Source: Wuchereria bancrofti (taxonomy: Eukaryota; Nematoda; Chromadorea; Rhabditida; Onchocercidae). From it: DNA of 64,000 nt. Position 1 is the first letter of the stretch, and each line of letters opens with the position of its first letter. The notes beneath the pieces are model-generated. The model was not told the DNA's origin. It ran no database searches and worked only from the letters and a program-made list of their open reading frames with translations. This document shows, one piece after another, positions 1 through 12,646 of the stretch. Location: the NCBI GenBank assembly GCA_005281725.1, contig SSBO01000004.1, forward strand, positions 1,054,001-1,118,000, in the 5' to 3' direction. Made by a program: the position numbers and the translations under genes.

Positions 1-56
1 TGTCTAGTCCGTCATTATTTCTTTCCATCTTCACTGACTGATTATTATATGGCAGG

Positions 57-3000
57 TATTTGGGCTGATCACGAGGAAAGTGACAACGAAGATGTACATG
101 CCGGATTTGGTTCGAAAGGCTCAAAAAAACAAAGTAAAAATTATTCCGCACCAGTAACATTTGTCAGTGGCGGTATAAAACATGGCAATACAATTGAAAG
201 AGAGGTTTTTTTATTTTTGCGCCATTGTTTTTCGATTTAATACCGTTGTTTGTTAGCCAGTATATTTGTTGATAGCTGACGGAAGCAAAAGTTATATTAC
301 CAGTCGTTTATTGTAAATTATCCGTTACTTATTAGGGCCATATACCGTGATTACAGAATAAAAATGATGATGATGCAGTGGAAGATGAACCAGTTTCTCT
401 GGAAAGACCACGGCGGCAATCTCGTCGACAGGCAGGTGCAAATGTTTTTGCTGGACTTCGTTTGTCGTAAGTCATCGATATGCTTTTAAAATATTTTCAA
501 TTATTGGTATCAACCGTTAAACTGAAAGTGACTGAAAATGTTTTGAGATCAACTCATAGTGTAGTGGATCCTGGAAAATTCGCAGATTGGGCAAAGCATT
601 CCAAATCAGATGTAATTATGAAAATGATGCGTAAAATGGGTTATGTACCGGGACAAGGGTTGGGTGCAAATAAACAAGGAATTGTGGAACCCATTCAAGC
701 GGTTCTTCGACCAGGCAGGGCAGCTGTAGGTGCCTATGGAAGAGAATCGAAAGGACCGAACTTTGGAGGTTTGTTTGAAATTGTTTGATGTTTCCGGCTG
801 TTGTATAAGGTAAGCCGGGATTTTTTTTTCAATTTTTGATGTAATTTAGAGGCATAAGAATAGTTCGGAACTTTTTGAGCTACCAGCATTAACTTCAGTT
901 TTGATGCTGTTGTAATATATTGTTCTTGTTTCAGAATCGTCCGGAGAGGCACAAAAGAGAGTAGAATGCAGTAAAGATGATGGGAAAGTTGAAGGACCAT
1001 CAAGAAGAGGGAACTGGAAGAAAACTGGTTCCAAGAAAATTGTGAAATATCAGTATAAAACGATTGATGAAGTGATTGCCGAAGGCGGGCCACTCAAGCA
1101 ACGACTCAGCAGTGGAAGTAGTGGTGTCAAGGTATAATTTGCTTTTGTTTTTTTTAAAAATTTATTTCTAGTGGGAATTTTAATGAGAATCTATTCAGTT
1201 ATACTGATATTCAATTATACTGATACACTACTCCACTACGTATGTCTATTCAGCACCGCTACTGTCATTTAAACAAAATTTCTTCAAACTTTTGATTTAA
1301 GCCTTTATTATAGACCTTTTTTTAGGTTATCGATATGACGGGGAAGGAACAGAAAGTTTATTCCGGTTATGACGCTTATGCAGCTAAAACCAGGTATTGA
1401 TTGAGATTTAATATAGCTTTCATTTTGTGTGCGATTATAGAAGGCAAAAGATTTTTCCAGAGCAATCGTGGAAGCACAGATGGAGCGTCTTGTCTTTGAT
1501 GTGCCAGAATTAATGCATAATTTGAATTTATTAATCAACGAGACTGAAGAAACAATACGTCGCAATGATCGGCAAATGCGCTTTTTAAGAGTACGAAGTA
1601 TTGTTGATTTGTGGTTCGTCATCGTAACTCAACCTCACAGACTTCTTTGCTTTTCCAGCGATGATTTCTGTGTTATCTCCAACCCATCACTTGACCACAG
1701 TTATCGGAAAATTTGTAGAACAAACTAGATATACCAGGGGATACATGATTCTAATCATTATCTCTCCGTATAGTGACCTTAACACTGAATAATGCTTTTG
1801 TTCTTTTTTACTCATTAAGTTTTTTTTGTAACAGCTAGTAATGAAAATAAGTGACAAACAACCACTGAAGGATTAATACTTGACTTTTTATAGGATCAGA
1901 CAGCAGCACTCGAAAATGATAGCATGCAAATACAGGCCGCTTTGTGGAAGGAACGTGAGGAACAAAAACATGTGGAAGAGTTAAATGACTTATTGGAAAG
2001 GTTCTCATCGCTATATGATATATGATGATGTTGATATTCTTTCCTCAAAAAACATGCAGAGGACAGCGTAATTCTCGAGAAATTGCTAATGAACAATGTG
2101 TTGTTATTGATCACTCTTTTTCTCAAAGTCATAGGTTTGAAACTGAAGTTGTGGTTTCATCAATTATCTATGATATTTATAGGTTCTCCACGAAAAGCGA
2201 TGAGGGAAACGTAACGCTTGATGAATGTCGAGAATTATTTCAGAAAATGCAGGCGGAATACTTTGAGGAATATCGTTTGTTTAGACTAGAAGAAATAGCT
2301 ATTACAAACGTTTTACCACTGGTAACTTTTGGTCATTTTAACCAGAGTTGTTCACTTTTTACAAATGCTTAAACTTGTTCAAATTATTTGGTGAGATATT
2401 TTTAACATTTCTTAAGAGTTCTTCTTGAATAAATTTCAACCTTTTGTAGATTCAGCATTACTTCCTAACGTGGAATGCTCTTGACAATGAGCAAATGAAT
2501 TATGGTATCACGTTGATGGGTGAGTGGAAAAAAATACTAGAAATAGAACAGCGTGGTATATTCAACGTCACTAAAAGTTTAGGTATGGTGTACTAGAGTG
2601 TATTTAAAAAATATGAATAGTTCTGTAAACTTTGTCGCGATACCTTGATGGCTTTCACTACTGTATGTCACTTTTGGCTCTTAAATCTGCTAAACTTACT
2701 AAATTTAGTCTTTGTAAGAACAAAAGTGGAAAAAATGCGTTTCTTTCCATTTGCACTCCCATACCGCTATAGAATTCTAGAAAACCTTTCACCGTTTGAA
2801 CGACTTCTTTGGGACGGATGGATGCCAGTGATGAGAAAAATTGCGTTACGTTGGAGTCCACGAGATGATCCTCAATCGATGTTGCACGTCGTTGAAAAAT
2901 GGCTACCTATGCTACCTTTATGGATGCGCGAGAACCTTTTAGAACAAGTTAGTTCAGAAGCAAAAAAGTCTGGAATACGAAGAATTAAATAAATGCTTTT

Positions 3001-4587
3001 ATATTCTTTTAAATCATTAATTTCAGTGAGTTTGATAATTCTATGATGCTATCGTTACAGATTGTAATTCCACGAATAGCTGCTCAAGTGGACGAGTGGA
3101 ATCCCTTAACGGATCGTATACCCATTCATACATGGTTACATCCATGGCTGGATGTAATGGGTGATCGGCTTCAGCCGATCTTCTCCCCCATTAGACAGAA
3201 ACTGGCCAAAGCATTGAAAGAATGGAATCCAACTGACAGGAGGTTATTTGCATTGCATTTAGAATTTAGAACTATGTAGTAATGGTTTTGTCCCAGGTTA
3301 ATAATTCATAATTTCATGTATGAGGAAATACAAAGTTTATTGAACCGTCTGATAAACGTTTATGTTTCAGTTAATTATTCATTGTTTTAGTGCCTTGTCC
3401 ATGCTTCGGCCATGGAAAGGCTGTTTCGCATCAGCAACTATGTCTGCTTTTCTCGCAATGAATATCATACCCAAACTTGAGAAAGCTTTACAAGAAATGA
3501 TATATGACCCTACAAAAAATCACGTGCGTTTTGCTTTGGTTTACATCTTCCAGATTTCTGGCTTTTATTGATGAAAATGTCATTTATTTTTGTGATATTC
3601 AGCGATACGATGAATTTTATGCCGCGTTGGACTGGATTGAATTGATCGGTGCAGAAGGTATTGCCGCTGTGTTAGTACGTAGTTTCTTCCCAAAGGTAAT
3701 TCGAATGGAATTAAGAATTTACTGAGAAACTTTTTTTTGTCATAAAAACGAATTTTTTCAGTGGTATGAAACGTTGTGCATTTGGTTAGAGTCTCCACGA
3801 GTAGTAGCTCAGGAAGTGGTAATGTGGTACAATGAGTGGAAAAGTCGTTTTCCTGTTGAAATTTCTTCATTGATTATTGTACAAGGTACGAATTTGACTA
3901 TTTTAGAAATAGCTTCTCCACCAATTTTCTCATGCTAATATTTCAGAACAATTAAAGCGTGCACTCATTGCAATGAAACAAGCCCAACAGGGCGTTCATA
4001 TCACAAAGGAAATACTTCCACCTTTACCACCTCCGGAACCAGTCTCCGGGATTTACAGCTCTGCACCACCGAGAATACAACCTCCACCTCCTCACCTTTC
4101 TTTCAAGGTTTGAAGTTCATTTCTCCCTTCATGCGACTTTATTAGATTTGTGCATTTCGTTTATCTATTTATTGATTTACACATCTGTACTTTTGTCACT
4201 TATAAATACGACTGGCAAAATCTTGATTGTGCTCATTTCTATAAATATGACATTCTGCCTCTGTTTGAGTTTCTTAAGAGAAAATTCTTTCACTATAAAA
4301 ATAGGCATGGAAGAAGTGAACGAGCCCAGACTAGGTGTTTTCACGTCATTTTAGCCGCCCCATTTGGTAAATTTGAACTGTATGATTTCTAGGATCTGGT
4401 AGAATTAAGAGCACGTGAAGCGGGTGTCCTGTATGTTCCTCAGGTGAATAAATTCCGAGAAGGGAAGCCTGTCTACTGGTTCGGCAATGTATCTATTTAC
4501 ATCGACCGGAACGTAATATTCGGTTTTAACGTCGAGACACAGCAGTGGTCACCAATCGGACTAGATCATTTGCTCAGTATATGCTGA
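57..4587 (+). CDS. TFIP11: TFIP11/STIP splicing factor, 5'-partial
   Basis: G-patch protein of the late spliceosome; the family recruits and activates the DEAH helicase that releases the intron lariat, in the nucleus. The first visible exon follows a pyrimidine-rich acceptor ending at 56, so the ATG at 49 is intronic and the N-terminus lies outside the window. Exons I trace with consistent phase: 57-208, 353-468, 548-768, 935-1131, 1326-1393, 1461-1590, 1894-2000, 2183-2321, 2450-2582, 2781-2947, 3061-3242, 3391-3523, 3603-3695, 3762-3885, 3947-4107, 4393-4587. Visible landmarks are YSAPVTFVSGGIK near the start, the G-patch (MGYVPGQGLGANKQG, 548-768), the conserved WNPLTDRIPIHTWLHPW block (3061 exon), LRPWKGCF, and a C-terminal YVPQVNKFREGKPVYWFGNV segment. 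A proline-rich linker (PPLPPPEP) sits in the penultimate exon. Family assignment is very secure; the two first boundaries and the weak donor at 2001 are less so. Confidence 0.95.
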
Positions 4588-5511
4588 ATAATCTTCATGT
4601 CTTTTCCACTTCCTGGCTAATTAGTTGCAGTTGGTAGACGAGGCCTATTTTCCACTCATTCTTCCCGGTTCTTGAATTTCACTCTCAAATATAACTTCAC
4701 ATATAACTCTACTTGCATAAAGCTATGTTTACCCACTTATTATTAAAACTCGACATACAGAGATGGGGAACGTGATGATATAAGCCAGGAACGTTGGTGA
4801 ATTTAGTTTTTACGTTCTCTTGCTTGCAATTTCCTTAAAATTTTCTTGCTCATTGTATTCTTGAGTTTCAAAAGCCAGATGGCATAGAAGTGGATAGCAT
4901 TTGAAAAGGGAATATACTCTTAGCACCAGCAGAAAGCTGTTCAACAGAGTGATTTAGTGAGGGGAGGAGTTTTTCCTTAATATCCCTTGGGGCTGTAGTT
5001 CCCCATAACTTAGTGATCGTAATAGTACTTCTCACCAGGTTGATTTATTAGATAACTGATTATCTTCACTGCGCTACGAAAAGAAGCAACGAATAATAAC
5101 TATGAAGCGGGTAAAAACCTTAAAATATGAACGCTTCGATGAGATGTGAAATCATGTTATATTACGAGATGAGGAACAAAATGGCAATGAACAGTAGTTT
5201 ATATCATGATCAAAAAATTTATGATAAAATAAACAATTTCATAAGATATACCGTGAGGTGTCATAATAGTAAACATGCTTTATCAACTGTAAACAGGAAA
5301 TACCTAACAAAGTCATAGAAGTTATCAAAAAGAGGAAATCCACTGCTGGAATATGAAAGGGATTCAGAATTACCGTTATTTTAATGATTAATGTGATTAA
5401 GATGTAATCTAAAATTCTCAAGAAGCTGGGAACCGCAATTTTTACCTCTTTAAATAACTCTAGCATAAAGCATCATAAACAACAAGGCAAGACAACGGTA
5501 ATAGCACATTC
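4588..5511. other. Convergent intergenic spacer, TFIP11 / Nanos
   Basis: The two flanking genes end toward each other here. I see only short ORFs without family resemblance or splice support; the stretch should hold both 3' UTRs. No repeat or RNA gene stands out. Confidence 0.6.
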
Positions 5512-7815
5512 TTATACACGACTAACTCGACTCAAATTCTTTGTTCGTTCATTTCGCCGCTTTTGCTCTAAATCGCAATATTTTTCTGTATGTGCGAATT
5601 TACCTGTGGCACCACAATGACGGCATACGTGTCTGTAAAATAATTTATTTAAATTTTGGAATTACTTTTTCCATTCCCTGATCGCGATAGAGCCTTTTCA
5701 CAAGAGTTCCAAATTATCTCAAATCATACAGCAGCGTAATGAGTGAAAAAACTCTCAGCTCCTTGTGTATTGAATCGCCCAGTCTCAATATCATTGACCA
5801 AGGATAATAATATGAGATTATCAAGCAAGAAAGATAAGCAGAATAATTTTCAAGTTTTTAAGAAATAAGAAATTTAAAAGAGTTAAGAAATGAAACTAAC
5901 GCAGCCAAAATAGGACAAATCACTACACCCTTGGAGTCCTTGCAAACATGAGTTCGCCATGGTCCGTTGAGCTTGGGATGAAGCATAATACCGCATTTCT
6001 CGTACTGGAACAAAACGATGAAAATATAAAAACAAAACCTCCTGATATTTCTAAATGAACCTCAAAGAAGTGGCATTTAATGGAAATTAAACTTACAGCA
6101 AAACGAGCGTTATTGAAGCAGAAAACACAGTACCATTTGATAGCTATTTCTTTTTTATTATTTGCTGAAAAACTATCAAATTTAACAATGTTAGACAATT
6201 TGAAACAAGCAAACACTTTCGATGCTTGACAATTTCTTTACAAACACTCTTGCATCACATCCATTTTTCAATCCATTAGAGCACCTTTCATCCTTCATAA
6301 GGATAGCATCTATTAACTAGCTAAAAAATAGGTAAAAATAATAAGACTCACAAGGAACAATTTTATTCTGCAAAGAGTTCAATCGAAATAGAGATGGAGC
6401 AGCCGAAAGAGTCACCTGATTCGGCAATACATCTTTCAGTTTCCGTACTGTAGCAGTAGTACCTTGGGGGACTTCGCTCTTATCAACCAATTCAACGTTT
6501 GGTTTCCATATTTCCAGAAAAGTATTGAAGTCAGCGTGAAGCTGAAAAGTGAAAATCATTATTTTTCGAATAAAAACAAACGATGACAACAGCCATAGAG
6601 AAAAGGCCTAATTTGCGGGAACTCCTAGAAATTGTAGTATTGGATTCCATAACCCTAATAACTACTAGATATTATCCCATTCTTTACTGAACGACACTTG
6701 GCAATATTCTGATATAAATATGAAGTATTAGCATTAAAGAAAGCAGTCGTTGCTTCGTTAACAAGCCAAGAATTGTCGATAGGCTCCTCAGTGTCGATGT
6801 AACTTTTTTTGCCCAGCGGTACACCAACAGTGGATGCATAAGTAGTCAGAGGAACGACTGAAGGCGGATTAGTGATCAGACTAGCTGAATAACCATCAGT
6901 GCTATTCAGAATAGTCAACCTGAAAATAGGCAAGTCGATTTCATTAATAAAACCTAGAATCAAGCTCATTAGCAAAAAAAGCTCTTTGTTTCGATAACCG
7001 AAACGAAACTAAGAAAACAATTTACTCATTTTTTTGCTCATCACTGGTTGCTCCCTTATCATAGTTCGTACCGGTGGACTGAAATTAAAGTTCCAAAAAA
7101 AAAAATCGTAAAATCACATCAATAAAAAGTATTGCTGACTTTGATACAGTCAATAGAATAGAATGCCTTCTCACGATTCAGCATCGCTTTTTTTTTGAGT
7201 TACCGTAACTGTTGGCTAAACAGTTACGGTAACTCAGCATATCATTAGTAGTTTCAAAAATGAACTTATATTTATTCCAATCCAGCTAATTAAAATCCTA
7301 CATTAGGTATATTGCAACGAGTCTCATCCTTGAAATGTCGATCCATCCAACCAGTTGGCCAACTGTTACTGCAACAGTGTAGAAAGTTATCATAGAAACA
7401 TCAGGAAACAAAAGAGATAAGAAAGGCAAACGTACATTACATCATGATCCTGACGGGTAACCTCAGCTTGTCTTACTTCTGATAAATGCCTTGTTAAGCT
7501 AATATCGCTCAATTTGCTGTGATCGCTCGATAAACTAAAATCTATTAAAGAAGAAATAAAGTTCATTTCAAATTGACATTTGCTTCTATTTAAATTCTTG
7601 TTATGAAAAAAACTTTTGTCAGCTTTTTGTTACCATTTTTGAAAGAATTCCTTCACTGAAAGCAGTGGTCAAGGACACTGCACTGTCATGAGATAACGAA
7701 AAATTGTAGCTTGAGCTTGACAAGTCACAGTGCAGAACAACATTACCAGAAGAGCGAATAGAACTCCCACTTACCTGAACATTGCCAGGACAGCCTCACT
7801 CCACGTTGAAAGCAT
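5512..7815 (-). CDS. nos: Nanos-type zinc-finger RNA-binding protein
   Basis: Nanos proteins bind RNA through a double CCHC zinc finger and, with Pumilio, repress mRNAs in the germline. The C-terminal finger is clear: CVFC in exon 6164-6097, then THVCKDSKGVVICPILAA in exon 6004-5901, then HVCRHCGATGKFAHTEKYC in exon 5632-5512, which ends in TAA at 5514-5512. The second knuckle has the standard C-x2-C-x7-H-x4-C spacing. The first has C-x2-C, about 25 residues, then H-x10-C; the usual spacer is 12. Upstream exons in phase are 6541-6352, 6919-6688, 7078-7026, 7368-7302 and 7534-7436, giving a Ser/Thr/Asn-rich N-terminal region with no other domain I recognise. The beginning is tentative: an exon 7815-7775 starting MLSTWSEAVLAMF with a strong donor, and another around 7660-7715. 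It follows eIF2B gamma on the same strand. Confidence 0.88.
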
Positions 7816-8476
7816 CACCTTCTTATTCCAAATTCTAAGCTGCCTACTAGCGTGGGAAAGCAGTCTTATTTTACAGAAATTATTGGTCGTCATTATCGTC
7901 GCAGCCACGCCCTATTATAGCAATATGGTGGTAGCAATGATAATAAAGCGCTGTCAACACAGTTGCTGACCGAACGATTCCTCGGAATATAATCGATGAA
8001 ATAGTTGCAAGTGGAATGAGATTTCTCCAGCGATGCTCGTCAAAATAATTGTATTATATACGTCCCTCTCAAGGACCAACTTGTACTACTTATCACATTA
8101 CAGAGGGATGTGATTCTATTACGTAGCACATGGATTTGACAGCTAGGATCTTCAGCAGATCTGGATAATGCATCTCTATCGATATGATTCATAACTATCT
8201 ACTTGTTAGTCATAACTATGATCTGTGATGAAGCATTCTGCACATTAACCACGGGAAATAATTTATTAATAAATTCGATGAATTACAATACCGTAATATG
8301 TGAGATAACACAGTACCAGCATCAGAAGGCAGACATTTCTTCTACCATATTTCTTCAGTCCATTTTTCAAGCTCCACTTCACCATTCGGAGCAACAAGTT
8401 CATTGTGCACTTTGGCTACAAGAAAATAACCAGAAATTTTATAACACTCGGTTCTTCTTTAATTGCTGAATTCATA
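7816..8476. other. Spacer between Nanos and eIF2B gamma
   Basis: About 660 bp between two genes on the minus strand, so it should contain the Nanos promoter or the intercistronic region and the 3' UTR of eIF2B gamma. Only short unsupported ORFs are present. Confidence 0.55.
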
Positions 8477-11400
8477 TTAATTTTTTAACATTCCCTTTCT
8501 GGAGAGAATGAAAAACTTTACAACTAATTCTAAAAACAGTAAAAATAAAGAAAAACAAATAGTGGAAGAGCAAAAATCAAAATTAACAGAAATACTTGCT
8601 CGCCAACGGTTTCTTATAAATATGGAGACTGATACCATCCATACACGTTTACTGAACCCCTTAAAGGACATACCACTTGCAGAAACTACTTGTTGGCAGA
8701 CTACAATTGATGAAGAAATATTGGCATTTTCACCGATTTCAGCACCCGCGCAAATGATTGAATTGGTTATTTGTGCTCTGAATTAATTTTTATAGATTAT
8801 GGATACTAAAAGTGCAATCAGCATTTAGCAAAAATTTTTTTTTTTCAGTATATAGTAAAAATCCAGTATAGAATGCGAAGTTATAAAAAATTATAACTAA
8901 GCGAGTGAAGTTAAGTAATTAAAAACAGAATAAGGTTTCAACCACATGAAACTCCTCATTAGGAATTAAGATAACGAATCTATTAGAGGAATAAGCATGC
9001 CAGTAACGAGTAATATTTCATACCCCGCACCAATTTGACATTCTTCCATCAGTACAGAACTGATAATTTTGCTTTTTGGTCCAACGACACATTTATCACC
9101 GATCACAGATCGCTTAATAATTGGCCTTTCTGAACGAGCAACGTGCGCTTCAGCGGCACTCTGTAGAAAAAGGCGAGTGGTAGGACCAATGTAACATTCA
9201 GAGTCAGATGCGGTACCACTATCATCCATTCGTTGTCCAATAGAAAACTTTTCGGAAAAACTTGATGATAAAAAAGGGATGATCTGAAAATGAAAAATAG
9301 ATGAACCATTCTGTATAATGCCTTTTGAAAAAACGACTGAAAATAAAATATGGAACTCCTGAAAAAGGCTAACGACAGGATCCATTCCATCAAATCATTC
9401 CATTTTCAATTCCCCTCTGCTCAGTTTATTGATAATTTATGTCCTGAAGGAACAGTCAACTGAGACCGACATATCATAATATTAAAGGTTTTCAAATTTG
9501 TTTTTCTAATTTTCAGCTGCATTCAAATCATTTTTAAACGAAAATTTTTTGCACTGCGGTGATAAATCCAATTCGTACGATCGGAAATGTTATGGATTTT
9601 TGATTCGAAAACTTACTGCTTTATTAATCTCAAAGTAAGATCCGATGGTGTTCACATGTCCAACAATGAAACCGTTCTCGGGTGGAAGCAAATAGGCAAA
9701 ACATTTCAAACGGTATTGAAGGTTTTTTACAACATTCGTACCAAAACTGAATTTCTGTATCTTTTCATCTAGAGGGTCGATTCCAACATGTTCAGTCAGT
9801 TCTGGAGGAAATATATATTAACATTTAAAAATCGTTTGATTCATCTATTCAATAAGAAAAGAATTTGGGCATTTAATATGTTTTTAAAACCACCAAATAA
9901 ATTTATTAATATCAGAAAAATGCATGCCATGGCTATCTTTAGCATTCTGTTTTTCCAAAATATATGGAATAAGATCAGCTTTCAGTGATGTAAACTCCCT
10001 GCAAATTATACCTATTAAACCTCCACTTGTAATCAAAATTTCCGATATTTTATATGACGTTTCAGATCTTATTGTAATTTAGGAATAAATTCAATAAAAT
10101 AAGATGTTGGTTTAGATAGATTAAGTTAAATAAGACTAAAGCAACTAAAAAAACTTGCTTGTGCTTATCGATAATGTTTAAAATACATTTCTTCATGATA
10201 TATAAGTGGCAGTCATTGTACTTTGCAGTGAAGTAAGCAGTTCGACATCTGAAATCTCAATAATTAAAATTACTCTCCACGAAAGTTTTGCGAAAAAGGT
10301 TAACTGTAAGTAAAAATTACTTGTCTAGCAAATTAACATTCATAGTAACCGTCTCATCATAATCCTCTTCTGAACCACTGAATAGTAACTGATTATTCTT
10401 AGAAAGAACAATAAAATCGCGCTCTGAAACCATGAAAACAAAAAGATTAAGACAAAACTGTAATAAAGGTATAACGTTCTGTTTTAATCAGCAACCAAGA
10501 GACACTTTCTTAAATCAAATTCATCGGGATTAGGGCTATCCAGACAAATCAGCACACTGCATCATCGAAGAAACCAGCAATGTAGCCTTCAAAGCATTTC
10601 AACTAGTCTACTAACCTGCCGTTAGTTCTGATACCCGGTTATCATTCCTAGATAATCTCATCCTAGTCAGTTCAAACCATAGCAAGGTTTCCCGGATATA
10701 TTTGCAGATCAACGTGGGCCAGATCAATGACAAAAACATAAAATTTTAAGAATGCCTTTTTTTCCACCGATTTTTAAAAAAAAAAAAAAACCTTTTGAGA
10801 GCTTCATTTTAGGTCCGGGAACTGGTCCTGTGATAACCCGGTCGCATAATAAACACGTTAAAGTGGCATTTTCAGCAGCGTGAAGCGACAACATAGGAGC
10901 TAAGTTCATATCAGAAACAAAGTCACCACTAACAACAATGAAATCCTTCTGCAATGGATGTAAGTTCTAGACATTATTTGATATGGCATTAAAATGGCAT
11001 TAAAAACTACGTATAGCATTAGAAACTAATGTCAGCAAAACAAAACAAAAATTATACAAACTAACTCTGAGCTGACAATTAAGTTCTAGCAAGGGTAAAC
11101 AGAACCAAGTGAAAATATTATGAAAATATTACAAGTTCAGGTGAACTGGAACAATATTTACTCCATGCCCTCTCTTTGCAAAATCCATTTCGTCAACAAA
11201 TCATTGTATTTTACTTTACAGAAGTTTATAAGGTGGGTGTAATTAAACAAAACCTATTCTATTACATTTTTTGATTGAAGCAGCGCTAGCTAACTGAACT
11301 CTGAAAATAGTAAAGGCTGCAACTCAAGCAGTGATGAAGAGAAAAGGATGAAGGCCAGACAAAGTTATGAAGGATCTGAATATTTTAAAAAATTACAATA

Positions 11401-12121
11401 CTTGTCTATTCTGAAATCACTACTAAAAAGGCAGCTGTTATTACCTTGATTTGAGCATTTATAAATCTCAGCACATCTGCAGTACCCCAGTGTTCAGCAA
11501 CACTGCTTAATTTTATAAATTCAATCTGTAAATTATCTAACGGTGGCAAAGCGGAGTTAGATAAAAGATGCCTAATTTCGTCCATCAACTTTTCGGCTAC
11601 AACCATAACAACTTCTGAAAAGATATACTGTCATTTTCATAATGACCTCACTTCAATTACTAAAGTAGATCTTAGATAAACGCATAAGGCCTTTACGAAT
11701 ATCATTTTATAATTATGAAATAATTTCTAGAAGCTTTAGATGCAATACGGTCTATTATTTACAGATTATAATCGATTCGAAATTTCCTTTCGTCAGGCAT
11801 GATTGCAATATATCAAGCGAGAAAAGTTAATTTAGACTATTGTAAAGAAGTATCATAGGTACTCTAATTATGTAAGCGAATCTCCAAATAATCCGAAACA
11901 TTTAGTTAATAATGTCAGTAGAAGACTCATGAAAATCCTAAATATGCAGTAGGAAAAACTCAACCTCTTATGGAATTTTTTTGCAAAAAATTGAGTGGAT
12001 ACCAAAACATGGGAACACCAGCAATTGGAAGCATACATTTCGGAATATAATCCGTCAAACTGGTCATTCGATTACCTAACCCACCACATAAAACAACTGC
12101 TTGCAAAGCCTGAGATGCCAT
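8477..12121 (-). CDS. EIF2B3: Translation initiation factor eIF2B, gamma subunit
   Basis: Subunit of the guanine-nucleotide exchange factor that recharges eIF2 with GTP in the cytosol. The first exon (12121-11965) encodes MASQALQAVVLCGGLGNRMT, the nucleotidyltransferase-like start of the family. An acceptor-like site (rc CTCCACTTCTTCAG) lies 3 bases before this ATG and excludes the upstream in-frame ATG at 12151. Further exons are 11614-11445 (ending in a conserved GTADVLRF block), 10948-10792 (DFIVVSGDFVSDMNL, PVPGPKMK), 10433-10321, 10248-10155, one beginning near 9994 (LKADLIPYILEKQ; far boundary unresolved), 9801-9617 (GHVNTIGSYFEINKA), 9283-9024 and 8777-8674. The last two carry left-handed beta-helix hexapeptide repeats (IIKRSVIGDKCVVGPKSKI, NSIICAGAEIGENANI). 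The 3' end is ambiguous: two good acceptors lead to stops at 8479-8477 or 8487-8485, both giving a C-terminus shorter or different from the human one. It lies downstream of TECR on the same strand. Confidence 0.92.
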
Positions 12122-12125
12122 AGTC
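12122..12125 (-). promoter_or_regulatory. Probable trans-splice acceptor before eIF2B gamma
   Basis: On the minus strand a pyrimidine-rich run ends in CAG immediately before ACT-ATG. This leaves a 3-base untranslated leader, typical of nematode spliced-leader addition. Inference from position and motif only. Confidence 0.5.
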
Positions 12126-12646
12126 TGAAGAAGTGGAGAACATTTCCGCAAAATAAAACTTTTTAAATGACGTAAGGCAATGATTCAATATAAACAAGAA
12201 TCCTATGTCTAACACTGTATAATACATTGTGTTGATTACAGAAAATTAACAGTTGTAATCACGCTTTCATAAGGCGGATCTTTTTTCAAAATTTATTCAT
12301 CTGCGATAATTAACATAAACCAGCGTGTTCACAAACTGGTTATTAAAACATGAAATGCAAATATGAATGAATTTCATTCAGAACACATAACTGCTAATGT
12401 TTTTTGAAAATGCTCTACTCACCATTTTGTATGAATGATTCGAAGGGTGAAATTTTATTGAATGTGCAAGTAACGCTAAATTTCATAAACATCAGTAAAC
12501 ATATACTTTTGATTCCCAACAGTAAAAATCCGATAAGGTTTTGCATGAATCGGTGATCAGAAGAGGAACACTTATTTCATTTACAACAGCCAAATAATTA
12601 ATTCATTTCATACAATACAAAAGTGTAAACAACAATTAAAAACTAA
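12126..12646. other. Spacer between eIF2B gamma and TECR
   Basis: About 520 bp between collinear minus-strand genes. It contains the TECR 3' UTR and any eIF2B gamma promoter. No ORF or repeat is convincing. Confidence 0.55.

Noticed and set aside
49..240. ATG at 49 as the start of the TFIP11 protein
   Set aside because: It lies inside the polypyrimidine/AG acceptor region; the conserved residues begin after the AG at 56 and the family has more N-terminal sequence.
2517..2590. GGTGAGTGG as a splice donor in TFIP11
   Set aside because: Reading through gives GEWKKILEIEQ, which matches the family's conserved WK-containing helix; the donor at 2583 keeps phase with the next exon.
9103..9393. Minus-strand ORF overlapping the eIF2B gamma exon
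   Set aside because: It is a shadow frame; the hexapeptide-repeat frame is the conserved one.
12122..12151. Upstream in-frame ATG of eIF2B gamma
   Set aside because: A strong acceptor lies between it and the second ATG, and the family begins close to the second ATG.
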